In this document: piece after piece, positions 50,021-59,428 of the stretch
Layout: each line of letters opens with the position of its first letter
Numbering within the stretch: the stretch's first letter is position 1
Origin: COMBO-56-21 sp041559015
Lineage (GTDB): Archaea > Thermoplasmatota > Thermoplasmata > UBA10834
DNA: 64,000 bases
Assembly (NCBI GenBank): GCA_041559015.1
Contig: JBFFED010000005.1
Coordinates: 1 to 64,000, forward strand
Direction of reading: 5' to 3'
The notes under the pieces: model-generated
Seen by the model: only the letters and a program-made list of their open reading frames with translations
The model's database searches: none
Told to the model about the DNA's origin: nothing
Made by a program: the position numbers and the translations under genes

Positions 50021-52168
50021 CTACAGCTGTGAGGACAGGACATCTATCTGGTCGTTGGCGCCCTCGATCGCGTCGCACATCATCACGAAGGCGTTCTCAA
50101 GCTGCACGATGGAAACGTCCACGAGCTTCTGCTCCAACGAGGCGATGATCGGCCCGAGCGCCTCCGGGGTGACTGCGTTCTCGCCCATGAGCCCGACGAG
50201 GGCATCATATTCAGGCCACACGTCGACCGACAGTTGCAGGTGCGTCTGAAGACCCCACGAGGCCATCCTGCTCCCCGTCAGCCTGTCCCTCTGGTCCAAG
50301 TAGTTGTCGTAGGAGCTGTAGTCGTAGTACCAGACCATGCCGACCCAGTTGAGATGTCTGATCGCACCTGTCACCATGGAGTTCCCCGCTGCCGCTTTCA
50401 GCATACCGATGGCTGCGTCTGCCTTGTACACGTCGTTTATCGGCTGCTGGTACGGGTACCAATCCTGCTCCCAGACACCTATGGCTATCAGGGCCGTATC
50501 GAGGGCCTCGACTATGCTCATCAGCTGCAAGTTCACCTCGTGAGCCTCCGAGACTGGGACCAGTCCCAGGGCGGGCTGGAGAGCTGACACCTTCGAACTG
50601 AACTCTGACACTTCCCCTAGGAGCCTCTCCAGGTTCTCCGTGCTCACGCCGTACTCGTCGTAGATGTCATAGAGGCCGTCGACGCCGAAGTTGCCTCCCA
50701 GGAGCGTGCTCTCGAGCTGCCCCGCAAGCACACTGAAGTCGTAAGGCGCGATAGGTGTCGTCATCAACCTCACGGACATGTCGGTGAGCAGAGTGAACAA
50801 CTGCTCAAGGTAGCCGTAGTCTATGATGTTCGGCGCATCGAGATTCGAGTGGTAGTAGAACTCCTCCCATGCCGTCGATACCGTCTCGAACTCTATGCCG
50901 GGTATGCCCGCGGCCGAGAAGGTCCAATGGTCAGCCCATGTGTGCACTGTAGGTGCCAGTATGGCCCCATAAGGCACGTTGGCCCGATTGTCCGATAGTA
51001 CCTGCTTCACGAAGGTCGCAATCTCAGGCACGCAGTTGATGTAGACTGGCTCTCCGGCCATACCCATCAGCTCAAGGCAGAGATACGCCACGCTCTTCCC
51101 GACCCACTCCGGGTGCGCCTCTATGATCTGGTAATTGGCGCCCCAGCACCAATCGAAGTACGTGTCATCTATCCCGTACTCCTCGGCCGTATGCGAAGTG
51201 AATATCATCGTCCTGTCTGGCACCCATCCATCCTCGTCGATGGTATCCACCATCGCCTTCGCGATGACAAGCAGCGCTGCCACAGCGGAAGTGTCGTCCA
51301 TCGCCCCCTGGAACCAGGCATCGTGGTGCGGGCCTATGATGACATACTCGTCAGAGTCCGTGCCCCAGTGCTTCCCAGGCAGGTATCCCACGACATTGTA
51401 CCCGAAGCTGTCACCGTCGCCACGTGAGCCCTTCACGATGTCGCTGTACATGGTCGCGGTCCACATGCCTCCCTTCTCTATCTTCTCGATCACCTTAAGC
51501 GCATTCTCCTTGCTTATCGATATCAGCGGCGGGAATCCTGGTACGTAGAGGCCATCGTGACACGATATCGCATCCGGGCCCTGGCCGACGTTCGAATCGA
51601 TGGTCGTCACGACCATCCCTGCGACCTCGTGCTCCATTGCCCCGTAGGCCATGGAGTCGACCCAGTAATCGTAGCCGATCCAGTTTGCGAGGACTATCTT
51701 GCCTTTCACGTCCTTGCCATCGTAGTCGCTATCGTAGCCATTGCCGATCCAGACTATCTCTGCGGTTATGGACTCCATATCAGGAGTGGCCTGATCGTCC
51801 GTACCTGGAAAGCCGCCAAAGGAGGCGGCGGTCATCGTTCCGAGTCCTGGGACCTGGAGATATGCGGACCTGAACTCCCATGAATCGACCGGCACAGGTT
51901 CCAACACCACATCGGTCAGGCCCATCAGCTCCATCTCATTCGCGATGTACTCGGCCGCCTCGATGTCAGCCGGGCCGCCCGCCCCCCTGAAACCGATGGC
52001 GCTGTCTCCCATCGCGCACACATCGTCGATTATGCGTTCCGCGTAGTACATGTCCAACTTCTCGACTACATTCGCCGTCCAATCCGGTTTCACAGGCTTC
52101 GCTGCCATTACTGAGACAGGTGCTGCGACCAGTATCGCTAAGGCGATTGCGGTCAGAAGCGTTGCCAA
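50021..52168 (-). CDS. Secreted M28-family zinc aminopeptidase with PA domain
   Basis: 715 residues. The start is uncertain: the frame begins at a TTG (52168), and a strong GGAGGGGGG lies 20 nt upstream. The N-terminus LLTAIALAILVAAPVSVMAA is a signal peptide. A PA (protease-associated) domain covers about 110-240 (GKDVKGKIVLANWIG). The M28 catalytic domain has GPHHDAWFQGAMDDTSAVAA (zinc ligands His, Asp) and FTSHTAEEYG (Glu-Glu pair). A helical C-terminal third follows, as in glutamate carboxypeptidase II-like members. An extracellular exopeptidase fits peptide scavenging. Confidence 0.88.
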   Translation of the reverse strand: MATLLTAIALAILVAAPVSVMAAKPVKPDWTANVVEKLDMYYAERIIDDVCAMGDSAIGFRGAGGPADIEAAEYIANEMELMGLTDVVLEPVPVDSWEFRSAYLQVPGLGTMTAASFGGFPGTDDQATPDMESITAEIVWIGNGYDSDYDGKDVKGKIVLANWIGYDYWVDSMAYGAMEHEVAGMVVTTIDSNVGQGPDAISCHDGLYVPGFPPLISISKENALKVIEKIEKGGMWTATMYSDIVKGSRGDGDSFGYNVVGYLPGKHWGTDSDEYVIIGPHHDAWFQGAMDDTSAVAALLVIAKAMVDTIDEDGWVPDRTMIFTSHTAEEYGIDDTYFDWCWGANYQIIEAHPEWVGKSVAYLCLELMGMAGEPVYINCVPEIATFVKQVLSDNRANVPYGAILAPTVHTWADHWTFSAAGIPGIEFETVSTAWEEFYYHSNLDAPNIIDYGYLEQLFTLLTDMSVRLMTTPIAPYDFSVLAGQLESTLLGGNFGVDGLYDIYDEYGVSTENLERLLGEVSEFSSKVSALQPALGLVPVSEAHEVNLQLMSIVEALDTALIAIGVWEQDWYPYQQPINDVYKADAAIGMLKAAAGNSMVTGAIRHLNWVGMVWYYDYSSYDNYLDQRDRLTGSRMASWGLQTHLQLSVDVWPEYDALVGLMGENAVTPEALGPIIASLEQKLVDVSIVQLENAFVMMCDAIEGANDQIDVLSSQL

Positions 52169-52339
52169 TCTAACTCCGTTCGTACAATCCCCCCTCCGAT
52201 GCGCTCAGACCAGAATCCGAACGCCACCCGATATCGCGGTATTCAGTAGAAAATCATTTGTGCGGAACTCTACCTGGCAGACGGCTGAGAATGCCACCTC
52301 CGCGGGGCCGGCCTGGTGCCGACCTCATCAAGTGGCGGG

Positions 52340-53008
52340 CTACAATCTCCCCAGCTTCCTGAGCAGCATTTCCGGGCTGTCGACCAAGGCAGCGCGAGCC
52401 TCCTCTGGGGTCATGCCCGCGCCCCTGGCAACAGTGGTCGCGAAGGCCATTGTGCTCAGGTCCTCTGGTGAGTGCGCATCCGTGTTCACGACGAGCCTCG
52501 CTTTCGTTCCCCTCGCAAGATATGCGACATGACCGTTCGCCAGCGAATGACCACTTCTGCAGCTTATCTCAAGGAACACACCGTTGCTGGCGGCCAGCTC
52601 GATATCGTCTACCGACATGAGCCCGGGGTGCGCGAGTATGTCCACCTCCGGGTTTGAGACGGCCTTGAGATTGGTGCCTTTTTCGACGGGCTCAACAAGC
52701 GTCTCCCCGTGAACGACCACGATCTCAGCGCCGAGCTTCCTTGCGTTTCTAATCGCATCGTCGATGTGCCTCACCGGGACATGGGTGAGTTCGACACCAG
52801 GAATAGCCTCTATGCCCCACACATCTGCCTTCCCGCAGTCCCTGGCTGCGGACTCGATGACCTCCTCCATGTTGGAGAAAGAAGCGTGGTCGGTGATCGC
52901 TATCGCCCTGTGGTCAGCCGCAGCGGCCCTCCGGATGAGCTCCATGGGCAGCAGATCGCCGTCGCTGAACAGAGTGTGCATGTGAAAGTCGCATCTCCTT
53001 GCCCTCAT
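52340..53008 (-). CDS. PHP-domain phosphatase, probable histidinol-phosphatase
   Basis: 222 residues. PHP metal-site motifs: DFHMHTLFSDGD, ITDHASF, IPGVELTH, VVVHGET, ILAHPG, NTDAHSP. PHP enzymes of the HisJ/HisK type remove phosphate from L-histidinol phosphate. Its ATG overlaps the hisIE stop, the operon has all other steps but no HAD-type or HisN-type phosphatase, so this gene most likely fills that step. Similar PHP proteins (YcdX, PolX-like) have other roles, so the assignment depends on context. Confidence 0.75.
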   Translation of the reverse strand: MRARRCDFHMHTLFSDGDLLPMELIRRAAAADHRAIAITDHASFSNMEEVIESAARDCGKADVWGIEAIPGVELTHVPVRHIDDAIRNARKLGAEIVVVHGETLVEPVEKGTNLKAVSNPEVDILAHPGLMSVDDIELAASNGVFLEISCRSGHSLANGHVAYLARGTKARLVVNTDAHSPEDLSTMAFATTVARGAGMTPEEARAALVDSPEMLLRKLGRL

Positions 53009-53583
53009 TTCCTTCTGCCCTCCAATTCCTTGTAGATGTCTTCGATAGTCATCTTCTCGTCATACAGCAGTACCATGAGATGATAGAGAAGATCTGCGGC
53101 CTCGTAGACCATCTCCTCTCTCTTCCCGTCCTTCGCGGCGAGTATGACCTCCGCGCTCTCCTCGCCTATCTTCTTGAGCAGGAGGTTCCTGTTCCTGAGG
53201 AGCTTCAAGGTGTAGGACGATTCCGGACCCTCCCTCCTGCGCTCATCAAAAACACGCCACAGCTCGCTGACGACATCCTCCTGCCTGAGAGGCTCCTTGA
53301 AGAAGCATGAGTAAGAGCCCGTGTGACACGCAACGCCTGTCTGCTCCACCCTCGCGAGCAATGCGTCCCCGTCACAATCCGTCATGAGCTCGATGCACCT
53401 CTGGAGGTTACCCGATGTCTCGCCCTTCTTCCAGATGGCGTTCCTTGAGCGGCTCCAGTAATGCATGAAACCAGTCTTCTTTGTCAGCTCGATCGACTCC
53501 TCGTTCATGTACGCGAGCATGAGCACGTTGTTGTTCTTGATATCCTGCACCACGACCGGTGTCAAACCGTCCTCTAGCTTCAT
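53005..53583 (-). CDS. hisIE: Bifunctional HisIE (PRA-CH cyclohydrolase / PRA-PH pyrophosphohydrolase)
   Basis: 192 residues with both domains. HisI part (1 to about 110): HYWSRSRNAIWKKGETSGN, DCDGDALLARVEQTGVACHT (metal-binding Asp and Cys). HisE part (about 115-192): LLKKIGEESAEVILAAKDG and VYEAADLLYHLMVLL. Catalyses steps 2 and 3 of histidine synthesis. Its ATG overlaps the hisF stop (ATGA). Confidence 0.95.
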   Translation of the reverse strand: MKLEDGLTPVVVQDIKNNNVLMLAYMNEESIELTKKTGFMHYWSRSRNAIWKKGETSGNLQRCIELMTDCDGDALLARVEQTGVACHTGSYSCFFKEPLRQEDVVSELWRVFDERRREGPESSYTLKLLRNRNLLLKKIGEESAEVILAAKDGKREEMVYEAADLLYHLMVLLYDEKMTIEDIYKELEGRRK

Positions 53584-54350
53584 TTGACCACGCTCTCCCT
53601 GACCGGCACGCCCGCTGCCTTGAGCGCCCTCTTGACGTCAGCGACCGTGTGCTGGCCATAATGGAATATCGAGGCGGCCAGGGCGGCATCGGCCTCCCCC
53701 TTCGTGAGGACCTGCACTATGTGCTCGATAGTCCCGCAGCCTCCGGAGGCGATCACAGGCACGCTGACTGCCCTGACAATCGTCCTCGTGAGCTCGATGT
53801 CGTAACCAGCCTTCGTGCCGTCGGCGTCCATGCTAGTGAGCAGGATCTCGCCCGCACCCCTCTCGCAGGCCTCTTTGGCCCACTCGACCGCGTCCCTGCC
53901 GGTCGGCTTGGTCCCAGAATGGGTGTAGACTTCCCAGCCATCACCCGCGCTCTTCGCGTCTATGGCGACCACCACGCATTGGCTCCCGAAGGCGTCAGCG
54001 CACTCGGTGATGAGCCCAGGGCTCTCCACCGCCGCGGTGTTCACCGAGGTCTTGTCGGCACCCGCCTTCAGCGTCTCCCTCACGTCCTCGAACGACCGGG
54101 TGCCGCCTCCGACAGTCAGAGGTATGAACAGGTTCTCAGCAGTCTTCTTCACCGCTGAGCGCATCGTCGCCGCGCCCGCAACCGTGGCATTCACGTCCAG
54201 GAAGACTATCTCATCCGCACCCTGTCTCTGATACTCCACCGCGAGTGCGGGAGGATCACCCACACTCTGCAGGTTCCTGAAACACACGCCCTTGACGACG
54301 ACCCCGTCCTTCACGTCCAGACAAGGCATGATGCGCTTGGTGAGCGGCAT
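53580..54350 (-). CDS. hisF: Imidazole glycerol phosphate synthase cyclase subunit HisF
   Basis: 256 residues from ATG 54350; the much longer upstream open frame overlaps hisB and is not real. TIM barrel with KRIMPCLDVKDGVVVKG (catalytic Asp), LTVGGGTRSFEDV and ILLTSMDADGTKAGYD (second catalytic Asp), GGCGTIEH. It uses ammonia from HisH to make IGP and AICAR. Start overlaps the hisB stop (ATGA). Confidence 0.96.
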   Translation of the reverse strand: MPLTKRIMPCLDVKDGVVVKGVCFRNLQSVGDPPALAVEYQRQGADEIVFLDVNATVAGAATMRSAVKKTAENLFIPLTVGGGTRSFEDVRETLKAGADKTSVNTAAVESPGLITECADAFGSQCVVVAIDAKSAGDGWEVYTHSGTKPTGRDAVEWAKEACERGAGEILLTSMDADGTKAGYDIELTRTIVRAVSVPVIASGGCGTIEHIVQVLTKGEADAALAASIFHYGQHTVADVKRALKAAGVPVRESVVK

Positions 54351-54913
54351 CAACCCACCCCCCACTTGACGCTGGACTTGGTCGACATCGTCGTTGAGGA
54401 GACCGTCGTCGCGTCCCTCAGACAGAGGCCGAGGGCCTTGAATGTCGCCTCGATTATGTGGTGCTCGTCCTTGCCACGGACCACAACGGTGTGCACAGTG
54501 GCCCTGAGCTCCATCGCGAACGAGCGCATGAAGTGCTCGTACATCTGGTCGGGGAGCTCGAGGTGCACGTACGGCCTGTCGATGAGGTCTACAGTCACCT
54601 GCACGAGTGCCTCGTCCATGGGGACAGTCTGACTGGATATCCTCTTGACGGGCGTGTCGCCGATGGCCTCCCTGTACGCCCTTCCCAGGGTGATTGCGAC
54701 GTCCTCGACGAGGTGGTGCTCGATGTCTCCTCTGGCAGAGATCTCGAGATCGACCCCCGAGTACTTTGCGAGCGTTTCTACCATGTGCCTCAGGAACTCG
54801 TCCGGGATTCCGCACTTCGAGCAGCCGCTGCCGTCGAGCGCCAATCTTGCGCTTATCGTGGTCTCCTTCGTCTCCCGGGATATCGACGCTGTCCGCTCCT
54901 CCCTCTGGCTCAT
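54350..54913 (-). CDS. hisB: Imidazoleglycerol-phosphate dehydratase
   Basis: 187 residues. Manganese-binding repeats GDIEHHLVEDVAITLG and DEHHIIEATFKALG, plus IDRPYVHLELP. It is the dehydratase alone; the bacterial phosphatase fusion is absent, consistent with a separate PHP phosphatase at the operon end. The first repeat region reads HMVETLAKYSGVDLEI, usual for the family. It overlaps hisA and hisF at both ends. Confidence 0.95.
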   Translation of the reverse strand: MSQREERTASISRETKETTISARLALDGSGCSKCGIPDEFLRHMVETLAKYSGVDLEISARGDIEHHLVEDVAITLGRAYREAIGDTPVKRISSQTVPMDEALVQVTVDLIDRPYVHLELPDQMYEHFMRSFAMELRATVHTVVVRGKDEHHIIEATFKALGLCLRDATTVSSTTMSTKSSVKWGVG

Positions 54914-55620
54914 GTGAAAGACCTCACTGCCTTTCTGAAATCTATCCTTCCGGTGTAAACCGCCATGCCGAGAACCGCGGAGTGGGCGCCCATGCGCCTG
55001 AGGGTGTCCAGATCGATAGTGTCGGTGATGCCCCCGGAGACTATGACAGGTTTGCGTGTCGCCTTGATCAACGCCCGGATGGGCTGCGGGTCTATGCCCT
55101 CCAGGCGGCCCTCGACCCCCACGTTCGTGTACAGGAAACCGAATATTGGCATGGTCTCGAGGTCCTTCGCGACTGTGATGATGTTCCTGCCTGAGCCTTC
55201 CTGCCAGCCTTTGATTAGCACCTCGTCGGCGACCGAGTCTATCGCCACCACTATTCCATCAGGGTACTCATTCGCGATCTCCTCCACGAACTGTCTGTCC
55301 TGTATGGCCCTCGTTCCGACGATAACACGCTCGCAGCCCATACTGAACAGTCTCTGGACCTTTTCGGTCGAGCGGACTCCTCCCCCTACCTGGACGGGGA
55401 TCGAGACGGAGGCTGCCACCATCTCCACGAGCTGCTCGTTGTTGCCTGTCCCGAAGGCGGAATCCAGGTCGATCATGTGTATGATCTCCGCCCCTTCGTC
55501 CTGCCATCTTCGGGCGACCCCCATGACATCGTCGATGACGACCTTCTCGGTCCCGGGCTTTCCTCCAACAAGCTGGACGCATCTGCCCCCTTTGACGTCT
55601 ATCGCAGGTATGATCTTCAC
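54910..55620 (-). CDS. hisA: ProFAR isomerase HisA
   Basis: 236 residues, TIM barrel paralogous to HisF. IIPAIDVKGGRCVQLVGG (catalytic Asp), IPVQVGGGVRSTEKV, YTNVGVEGRLEGID (second Asp replaced in context by the usual T-x-V-x-x-D-G-like loop, here TNVGVEGR), and VIVSGGITDTIDL. Only the general order of these blocks was checked by eye. It sits between hisH and hisB with 4-nt overlaps. Confidence 0.93.
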   Translation of the reverse strand: MKIIPAIDVKGGRCVQLVGGKPGTEKVVIDDVMGVARRWQDEGAEIIHMIDLDSAFGTGNNEQLVEMVAASVSIPVQVGGGVRSTEKVQRLFSMGCERVIVGTRAIQDRQFVEEIANEYPDGIVVAIDSVADEVLIKGWQEGSGRNIITVAKDLETMPIFGFLYTNVGVEGRLEGIDPQPIRALIKATRKPVIVSGGITDTIDLDTLRRMGAHSAVLGMAVYTGRIDFRKAVRSFT

Positions 55621-56216
55621 TTCAACCCCTCCGCTATCCTGATGAAATTCGCAAGCAACCTCAGCCCAAGGGGACCGCTCTTCTCCGGGTGGAACTGCAC
55701 GCCGCAGAGCGCCCCCTTCCTCACGGCAGAGGGAAAGCTTTCCCCATACTCGGTCTTTGCGACTCCGACCGCCTCATCCGGATGACATACATACGAATTC
55801 GCGAAGTAGAACTGCGTGCGTCCGGGGACGCCGTCGAACAGGGGATCCTCAAGGGGAACGACGTCGTTCCAGCCCATCTGGGGTATCCTTTCGGCCCTCA
55901 GCCTCCTAACCTCGCCTCTCAGCACGGCCACTCCTTCACCAGGGGACTCCTCGCTGCGCTCGAACAGTATCTGCATGCCCAGGCAGACCCCTAGCGTGGG
56001 CGTCCCGTCGTCTATCCGTCTCCTGAGCGCCGGAAGAATCGGCCTGAGGGTCTCCATCGCAGCGCCGAACGCCCCGACGCCCGGGAAGACGATGCTCTCG
56101 GACTCCAGCAGCATCGCGGGGTCGGAGACTATCTCGACCCTCGCGCCCGCGCGCTCCAGCCCCTTCGCTATGCTGTGAAGGTTCCCGACGCCGTAGTCCA
56201 TGATGGACACTCTCAC
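55617..56216 (-). CDS. hisH: Imidazole glycerol phosphate synthase glutaminase subunit HisH
   Basis: 199 residues from a GTG overlapping the hisC stop (GTGA), which gives the usual N-terminus before MDYGVGNLHSI. Class I glutaminase triad: Cys in LGVCLGMQILFERSEE, His and Glu in GVQFHPEKSG. FPGVGAFGAAM forms the oxyanion region. It supplies ammonia to HisF. Confidence 0.95.
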   Translation of the reverse strand: MRVSIMDYGVGNLHSIAKGLERAGARVEIVSDPAMLLESESIVFPGVGAFGAAMETLRPILPALRRRIDDGTPTLGVCLGMQILFERSEESPGEGVAVLRGEVRRLRAERIPQMGWNDVVPLEDPLFDGVPGRTQFYFANSYVCHPDEAVGVAKTEYGESFPSAVRKGALCGVQFHPEKSGPLGLRLLANFIRIAEGLK

Positions 56217-57277
56217 CGAGAACCACCGCCTACAAGTGGTTCCAGCTTCTGAAGCAGGGTCTCCAGCATCGGCCTGGGGGCCATCGTTATCCTCACGTGG
56301 TCCTCCAGGAGCGGATAGGCATTGCAGTCCCTGATGGCCACGCCCTCTCCCCTCAGCGCGGCGACCAGAGCCGGACTCGGCACGGGCGCCTCGCACAGCA
56401 GAAAATTGCAGTCGGACGGGTACACCTTGAAGCCGAGCGATTCCAGCCTGGGACGGAGGTACGCCATCTCAGATCTCACCTTCAGAGTCACCTCCCGCAT
56501 CCAGTCCTTGCTGTCTAGCGCCCTCACGGCCACAGCCTCGGCGAACGAGTTGAGCCCAAATGGAGTGCGCACGCTCCTGAGCTCGTCGATTACCTCCTTC
56601 CTTGATATCGCGTATCCTATCCTCAGGCCCGCGAGACCATACGCCTTGGAGAAAGTGCGCACATCAATCGCGTGAGGGGCAGCCATGACGTCGGCCAACA
56701 TATCGGATCCGCAGAACTCCGCATACGCTTCGTCGAGCATGACAATCCCGGCGGACTCATCCAAGACCATCTTGATATCCTGTGGCCTGAACAGCGAAGC
56801 GGTCGGATTGTTCGGCTGACAGAGTGCGGTCAGCTTCGCGCGCTCCTCTGTCAACTGGACAGGGTCAAGGGAGAAGTCCTCCCCCAGCCGCTTCTCGCGT
56901 ATCCTTGCGAGGTGAAGCCGAGCGTAGAACTTGTACATGCTGAATGTCGGGGCGGGGGAGCAGAAGACATCTCCTGGGTTGATGAAGCACTTGGAGGCTA
57001 TGTCGAGTATCTCGTCCGACCCATTCCCGACTATGACTTCGTCAGCGGAGACGTCGAACTCCGACCCTATGCGCTCCCTGAGCGCATCGGAGTTCTCGCT
57101 GGGATATGCCCACAGCCTCGCGAAATCGAACGAACTGGCCACCTCATCCACTGCAGGGTTAACCCCGAACAGGTTGGCGTTGTCGTTCAGCAGCAACATG
57201 TCCTTGTTTGAGAGGGAGTAGGAGGGGCGGGTCAAAGCCTCCAGGGTGCGTCGCCTGAGCTCGTTGACAGACGTCAT
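56213..57277 (-). CDS. hisC: Histidinol-phosphate aminotransferase
   Basis: 354 residues, fold-type I PLP enzyme. NENAN-like LLNDNANLFG at the N-terminus, VGNGSDEILDI, QPNNPTAS, the PLP lysine in RTFSKAYGLAGLRIGY, and the C-terminal DHVRITMAPRP. Step 7 of the pathway. It overlaps hisD (4 nt) and hisH. Confidence 0.95.
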   Translation of the reverse strand: MTSVNELRRRTLEALTRPSYSLSNKDMLLLNDNANLFGVNPAVDEVASSFDFARLWAYPSENSDALRERIGSEFDVSADEVIVGNGSDEILDIASKCFINPGDVFCSPAPTFSMYKFYARLHLARIREKRLGEDFSLDPVQLTEERAKLTALCQPNNPTASLFRPQDIKMVLDESAGIVMLDEAYAEFCGSDMLADVMAAPHAIDVRTFSKAYGLAGLRIGYAISRKEVIDELRSVRTPFGLNSFAEAVAVRALDSKDWMREVTLKVRSEMAYLRPRLESLGFKVYPSDCNFLLCEAPVPSPALVAALRGEGVAIRDCNAYPLLEDHVRITMAPRPMLETLLQKLEPLVGGGSR

Positions 57278-58560
57278 CGACGCACCTTCCTCGCGCGCAG
57301 CTTGGCCGCGGCCGCATGAGCGGGCAGCCCCTCGGCGGATGCGATGGAGTCCACCACGCCCGCTAGCCGGGAGACGCCCTCCCTGCTGATGCTCTGATAC
57401 GGGATGATCTTGAGGAAGTCATAGACCGAAAGCGAGGACTTCATCGAGGCCGTGCCCTTGGTCGGGAGCACGTGGTTTGTCCCCGAGCAGTAATCCCCGA
57501 AGGCGACCGAGGAATAGCCGCCCAGGAACACTGACCCTGCGCTTCGGACTGATGATAGCAGTCGCGCTGGCCTCTTGACATCTATAAGCAGGTGTTCAGG
57601 GGCGAACTCGTTGGAGAACTCGATCGCCTCGTCCAGGGATTCCACGAGCACGAACACTGCCCCCTTGACGGACGCCTCTGACGCAATGTCCTTCCTCTCT
57701 GAACTCTTGAGCATCCTCCTGAGCTCTGCCCTAACCTGCTCGAGGAACGTCTCGGAGGTCGTGACGAGGACTGAGCGGGCGTAAGGGTCGTGTTCGAGCT
57801 GCGCGACCATATCAGATGCGATCATCTCGGGGTCGCCACTGCCGTCCGAGATCACCAGCACTTCTGACGGACCTGCGAGGAAATCTATCTCGCAGTCGTT
57901 CCTGACTATGAGCTTCGCCGCGGCCACATATGCCCCCCCTGGGCCCACTATCTTCTGCACGCGTGGTATGGACTCTGTGCCATAGGCGAGCGCGCTGATA
58001 GCCTGAGGCCCTCCCACCGGGTGGACCTCCTCCACCCCGCACATCTCGGCTGCGGCAAGGATAGCGTCGGGGACCCTTCCTTTCTTGCCGGGCGTGCAGA
58101 GGGCGATCTCATCCACGCCCGCGATACGGGCGGGGATGCAGCACATGAAGACCGATGACACGTAGTCAGCGGTCCCGCCAGGCACGTATACGCCCACGCG
58201 CTCCAGGGGGACTATCCGCTGCCCGAACTCGCCACATTCATCCCCGTATGAGAACGGCTCTAACCTCTGACGCTTGTGGAACGCCTCTATCCTCCTCTTG
58301 CTGACCTTCATGGACCTGATCAGCTCCCTAGGAACCCGGCCCCTGGCCGCCTTCAGGCGCGACGGCGGGACGGTCAGAGGCATGCCCCCGAATGAATCGA
58401 ACTTCTTGGCGAACCGCCGCACCGCGGAGTCGCCATACAGTCTTACGTCGTCGACCACCAGCTTCGCGAGGCTCATGGCCCGCTCCATGTCCACGCCCTC
58501 CCTGGTCATGACAGACCTCTTCTGCGAGGGTGTCATCTTCCCGAGCTCGTATGTGCGCAT
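57274..58560 (-). CDS. hisD: Histidinol dehydrogenase
   Basis: 428 residues from ATG 58560, 1 nt after the hisG stop. Contains VYVPGGTADYVSSVFM, PQAISALAYGTESIP, VGPGGAYVAAAKLIV, IDFLAGPSEVLVISD, QLEHDPYARSVLVT, NEFAPEHLLIDV and GDYCSGTNHVLPT, all zinc- and NAD-site blocks of HisD. It oxidises histidinol to histidine in two NAD+-linked steps. Confidence 0.96.
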   Translation of the reverse strand: MRTYELGKMTPSQKRSVMTREGVDMERAMSLAKLVVDDVRLYGDSAVRRFAKKFDSFGGMPLTVPPSRLKAARGRVPRELIRSMKVSKRRIEAFHKRQRLEPFSYGDECGEFGQRIVPLERVGVYVPGGTADYVSSVFMCCIPARIAGVDEIALCTPGKKGRVPDAILAAAEMCGVEEVHPVGGPQAISALAYGTESIPRVQKIVGPGGAYVAAAKLIVRNDCEIDFLAGPSEVLVISDGSGDPEMIASDMVAQLEHDPYARSVLVTTSETFLEQVRAELRRMLKSSERKDIASEASVKGAVFVLVESLDEAIEFSNEFAPEHLLIDVKRPARLLSSVRSAGSVFLGGYSSVAFGDYCSGTNHVLPTKGTASMKSSLSVYDFLKIIPYQSISREGVSRLAGVVDSIASAEGLPAHAAAAKLRARKVRR

Positions 58561-58561
58561 G

Positions 58562-59428
58562 TCAGAGGACCATCCTGTCAATGGGAAGTATGAGTATGCC
58601 GGCCGCGCCAATCCTCTTCAGCATAGTGATCACGCCGTTGACCTCGTCCTCGTTCGTCACGGCGTGTATCGCCACCATGTCCTCCCGGCCGATTATGTTC
58701 ATCACGGTCGGTCCTGAAACGCCCGGTAGGAGCTTCTCGAGGTTCGAGAGGGCGTCCTTGGGGACGTTGGCCATGATGTATCGCTTCCTGGAGGCATTCA
58801 TCACGCTCTGGATGGCGCTCGTGACCTCCTCTATCCTTGCCTTCTTCTCCTCGAGGGCCTTCGGGTTCGCTATCAGCACCGCGGTCGATTCGAGGATGAC
58901 GCCTATCTCCTTCAGGTGGTTCAGTTTGAGGGTGGAGCCCGTCTCTGTCAGGTCGGTGATGACATCGGCGAGCCCCACCTGGGGGGCGACCTCCGTGGCC
59001 CCTGAGACCTCCGCGATGGCGACGGACTTACCCATGTCTTCGAAGAACGCCTTCGTGAGGTTGGGGAAACATGTCGCAACCGTGCAGCCGTCCTTAACAC
59101 CCTGTAGATCGGACATCGGCGATTCATCAGGCACGGCGACCACCAACCTGCACCTGCCGAAGTCGAGCGGCATCAGGTTCTCCACCATGCATCCCGTCTC
59201 CTTCACGAGGTCGAGCCCGGTTATGCCAAGGTCGGCTGCCCCCATCTCCACGAACTCAGGTATGTCCTGCGCCCTTGCGAGTAGGACCTGATACCTGCCC
59301 TTACCGAACTCCGCGAGCAGGGTCCGGTTGCTGGCATCCGGGACCGGGAACCCTATCTTGTTCATGAGTCTGATCGCGCTCTGGTTCAGCCTGCCCTTGT
59401 TGGGCAGGGCTATCCTTACCATCATCAT
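58562..59428 (-). CDS. hisG: ATP phosphoribosyltransferase, long form HisG
   Basis: 288 residues (286 if the third ATG is used; GGAGGTG lies 5 nt before the first). Catalytic part: RIALPNKGRLNQSAIRLM, DLGITGLDLVKETG, VVAVPDES, TATCFPNLT-like CTVATCFPNLTKAFF, GATEVAPQVGLADVITDLTETG. The last 75 residues (KRYIMANVPKDALSNLEKL, MVAIHAVTNEDEVNGVI) are the ACT-like regulatory domain through which histidine inhibits the long form, so no HisZ is needed. First gene of the operon. Confidence 0.95.
   Translation of the reverse strand: MMMVRIALPNKGRLNQSAIRLMNKIGFPVPDASNRTLLAEFGKGRYQVLLARAQDIPEFVEMGAADLGITGLDLVKETGCMVENLMPLDFGRCRLVVAVPDESPMSDLQGVKDGCTVATCFPNLTKAFFEDMGKSVAIAEVSGATEVAPQVGLADVITDLTETGSTLKLNHLKEIGVILESTAVLIANPKALEEKKARIEEVTSAIQSVMNASRKRYIMANVPKDALSNLEKLLPGVSGPTVMNIIGREDMVAIHAVTNEDEVNGVITMLKRIGAAGILILPIDRMVL

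Noticed and set aside
54351..54815. N-terminal extension of the hisF frame
   Set aside because: It is Arg/His-rich noise antiparallel in phase to hisB, and hisF has a perfect ATGA-coupled start at 54350.
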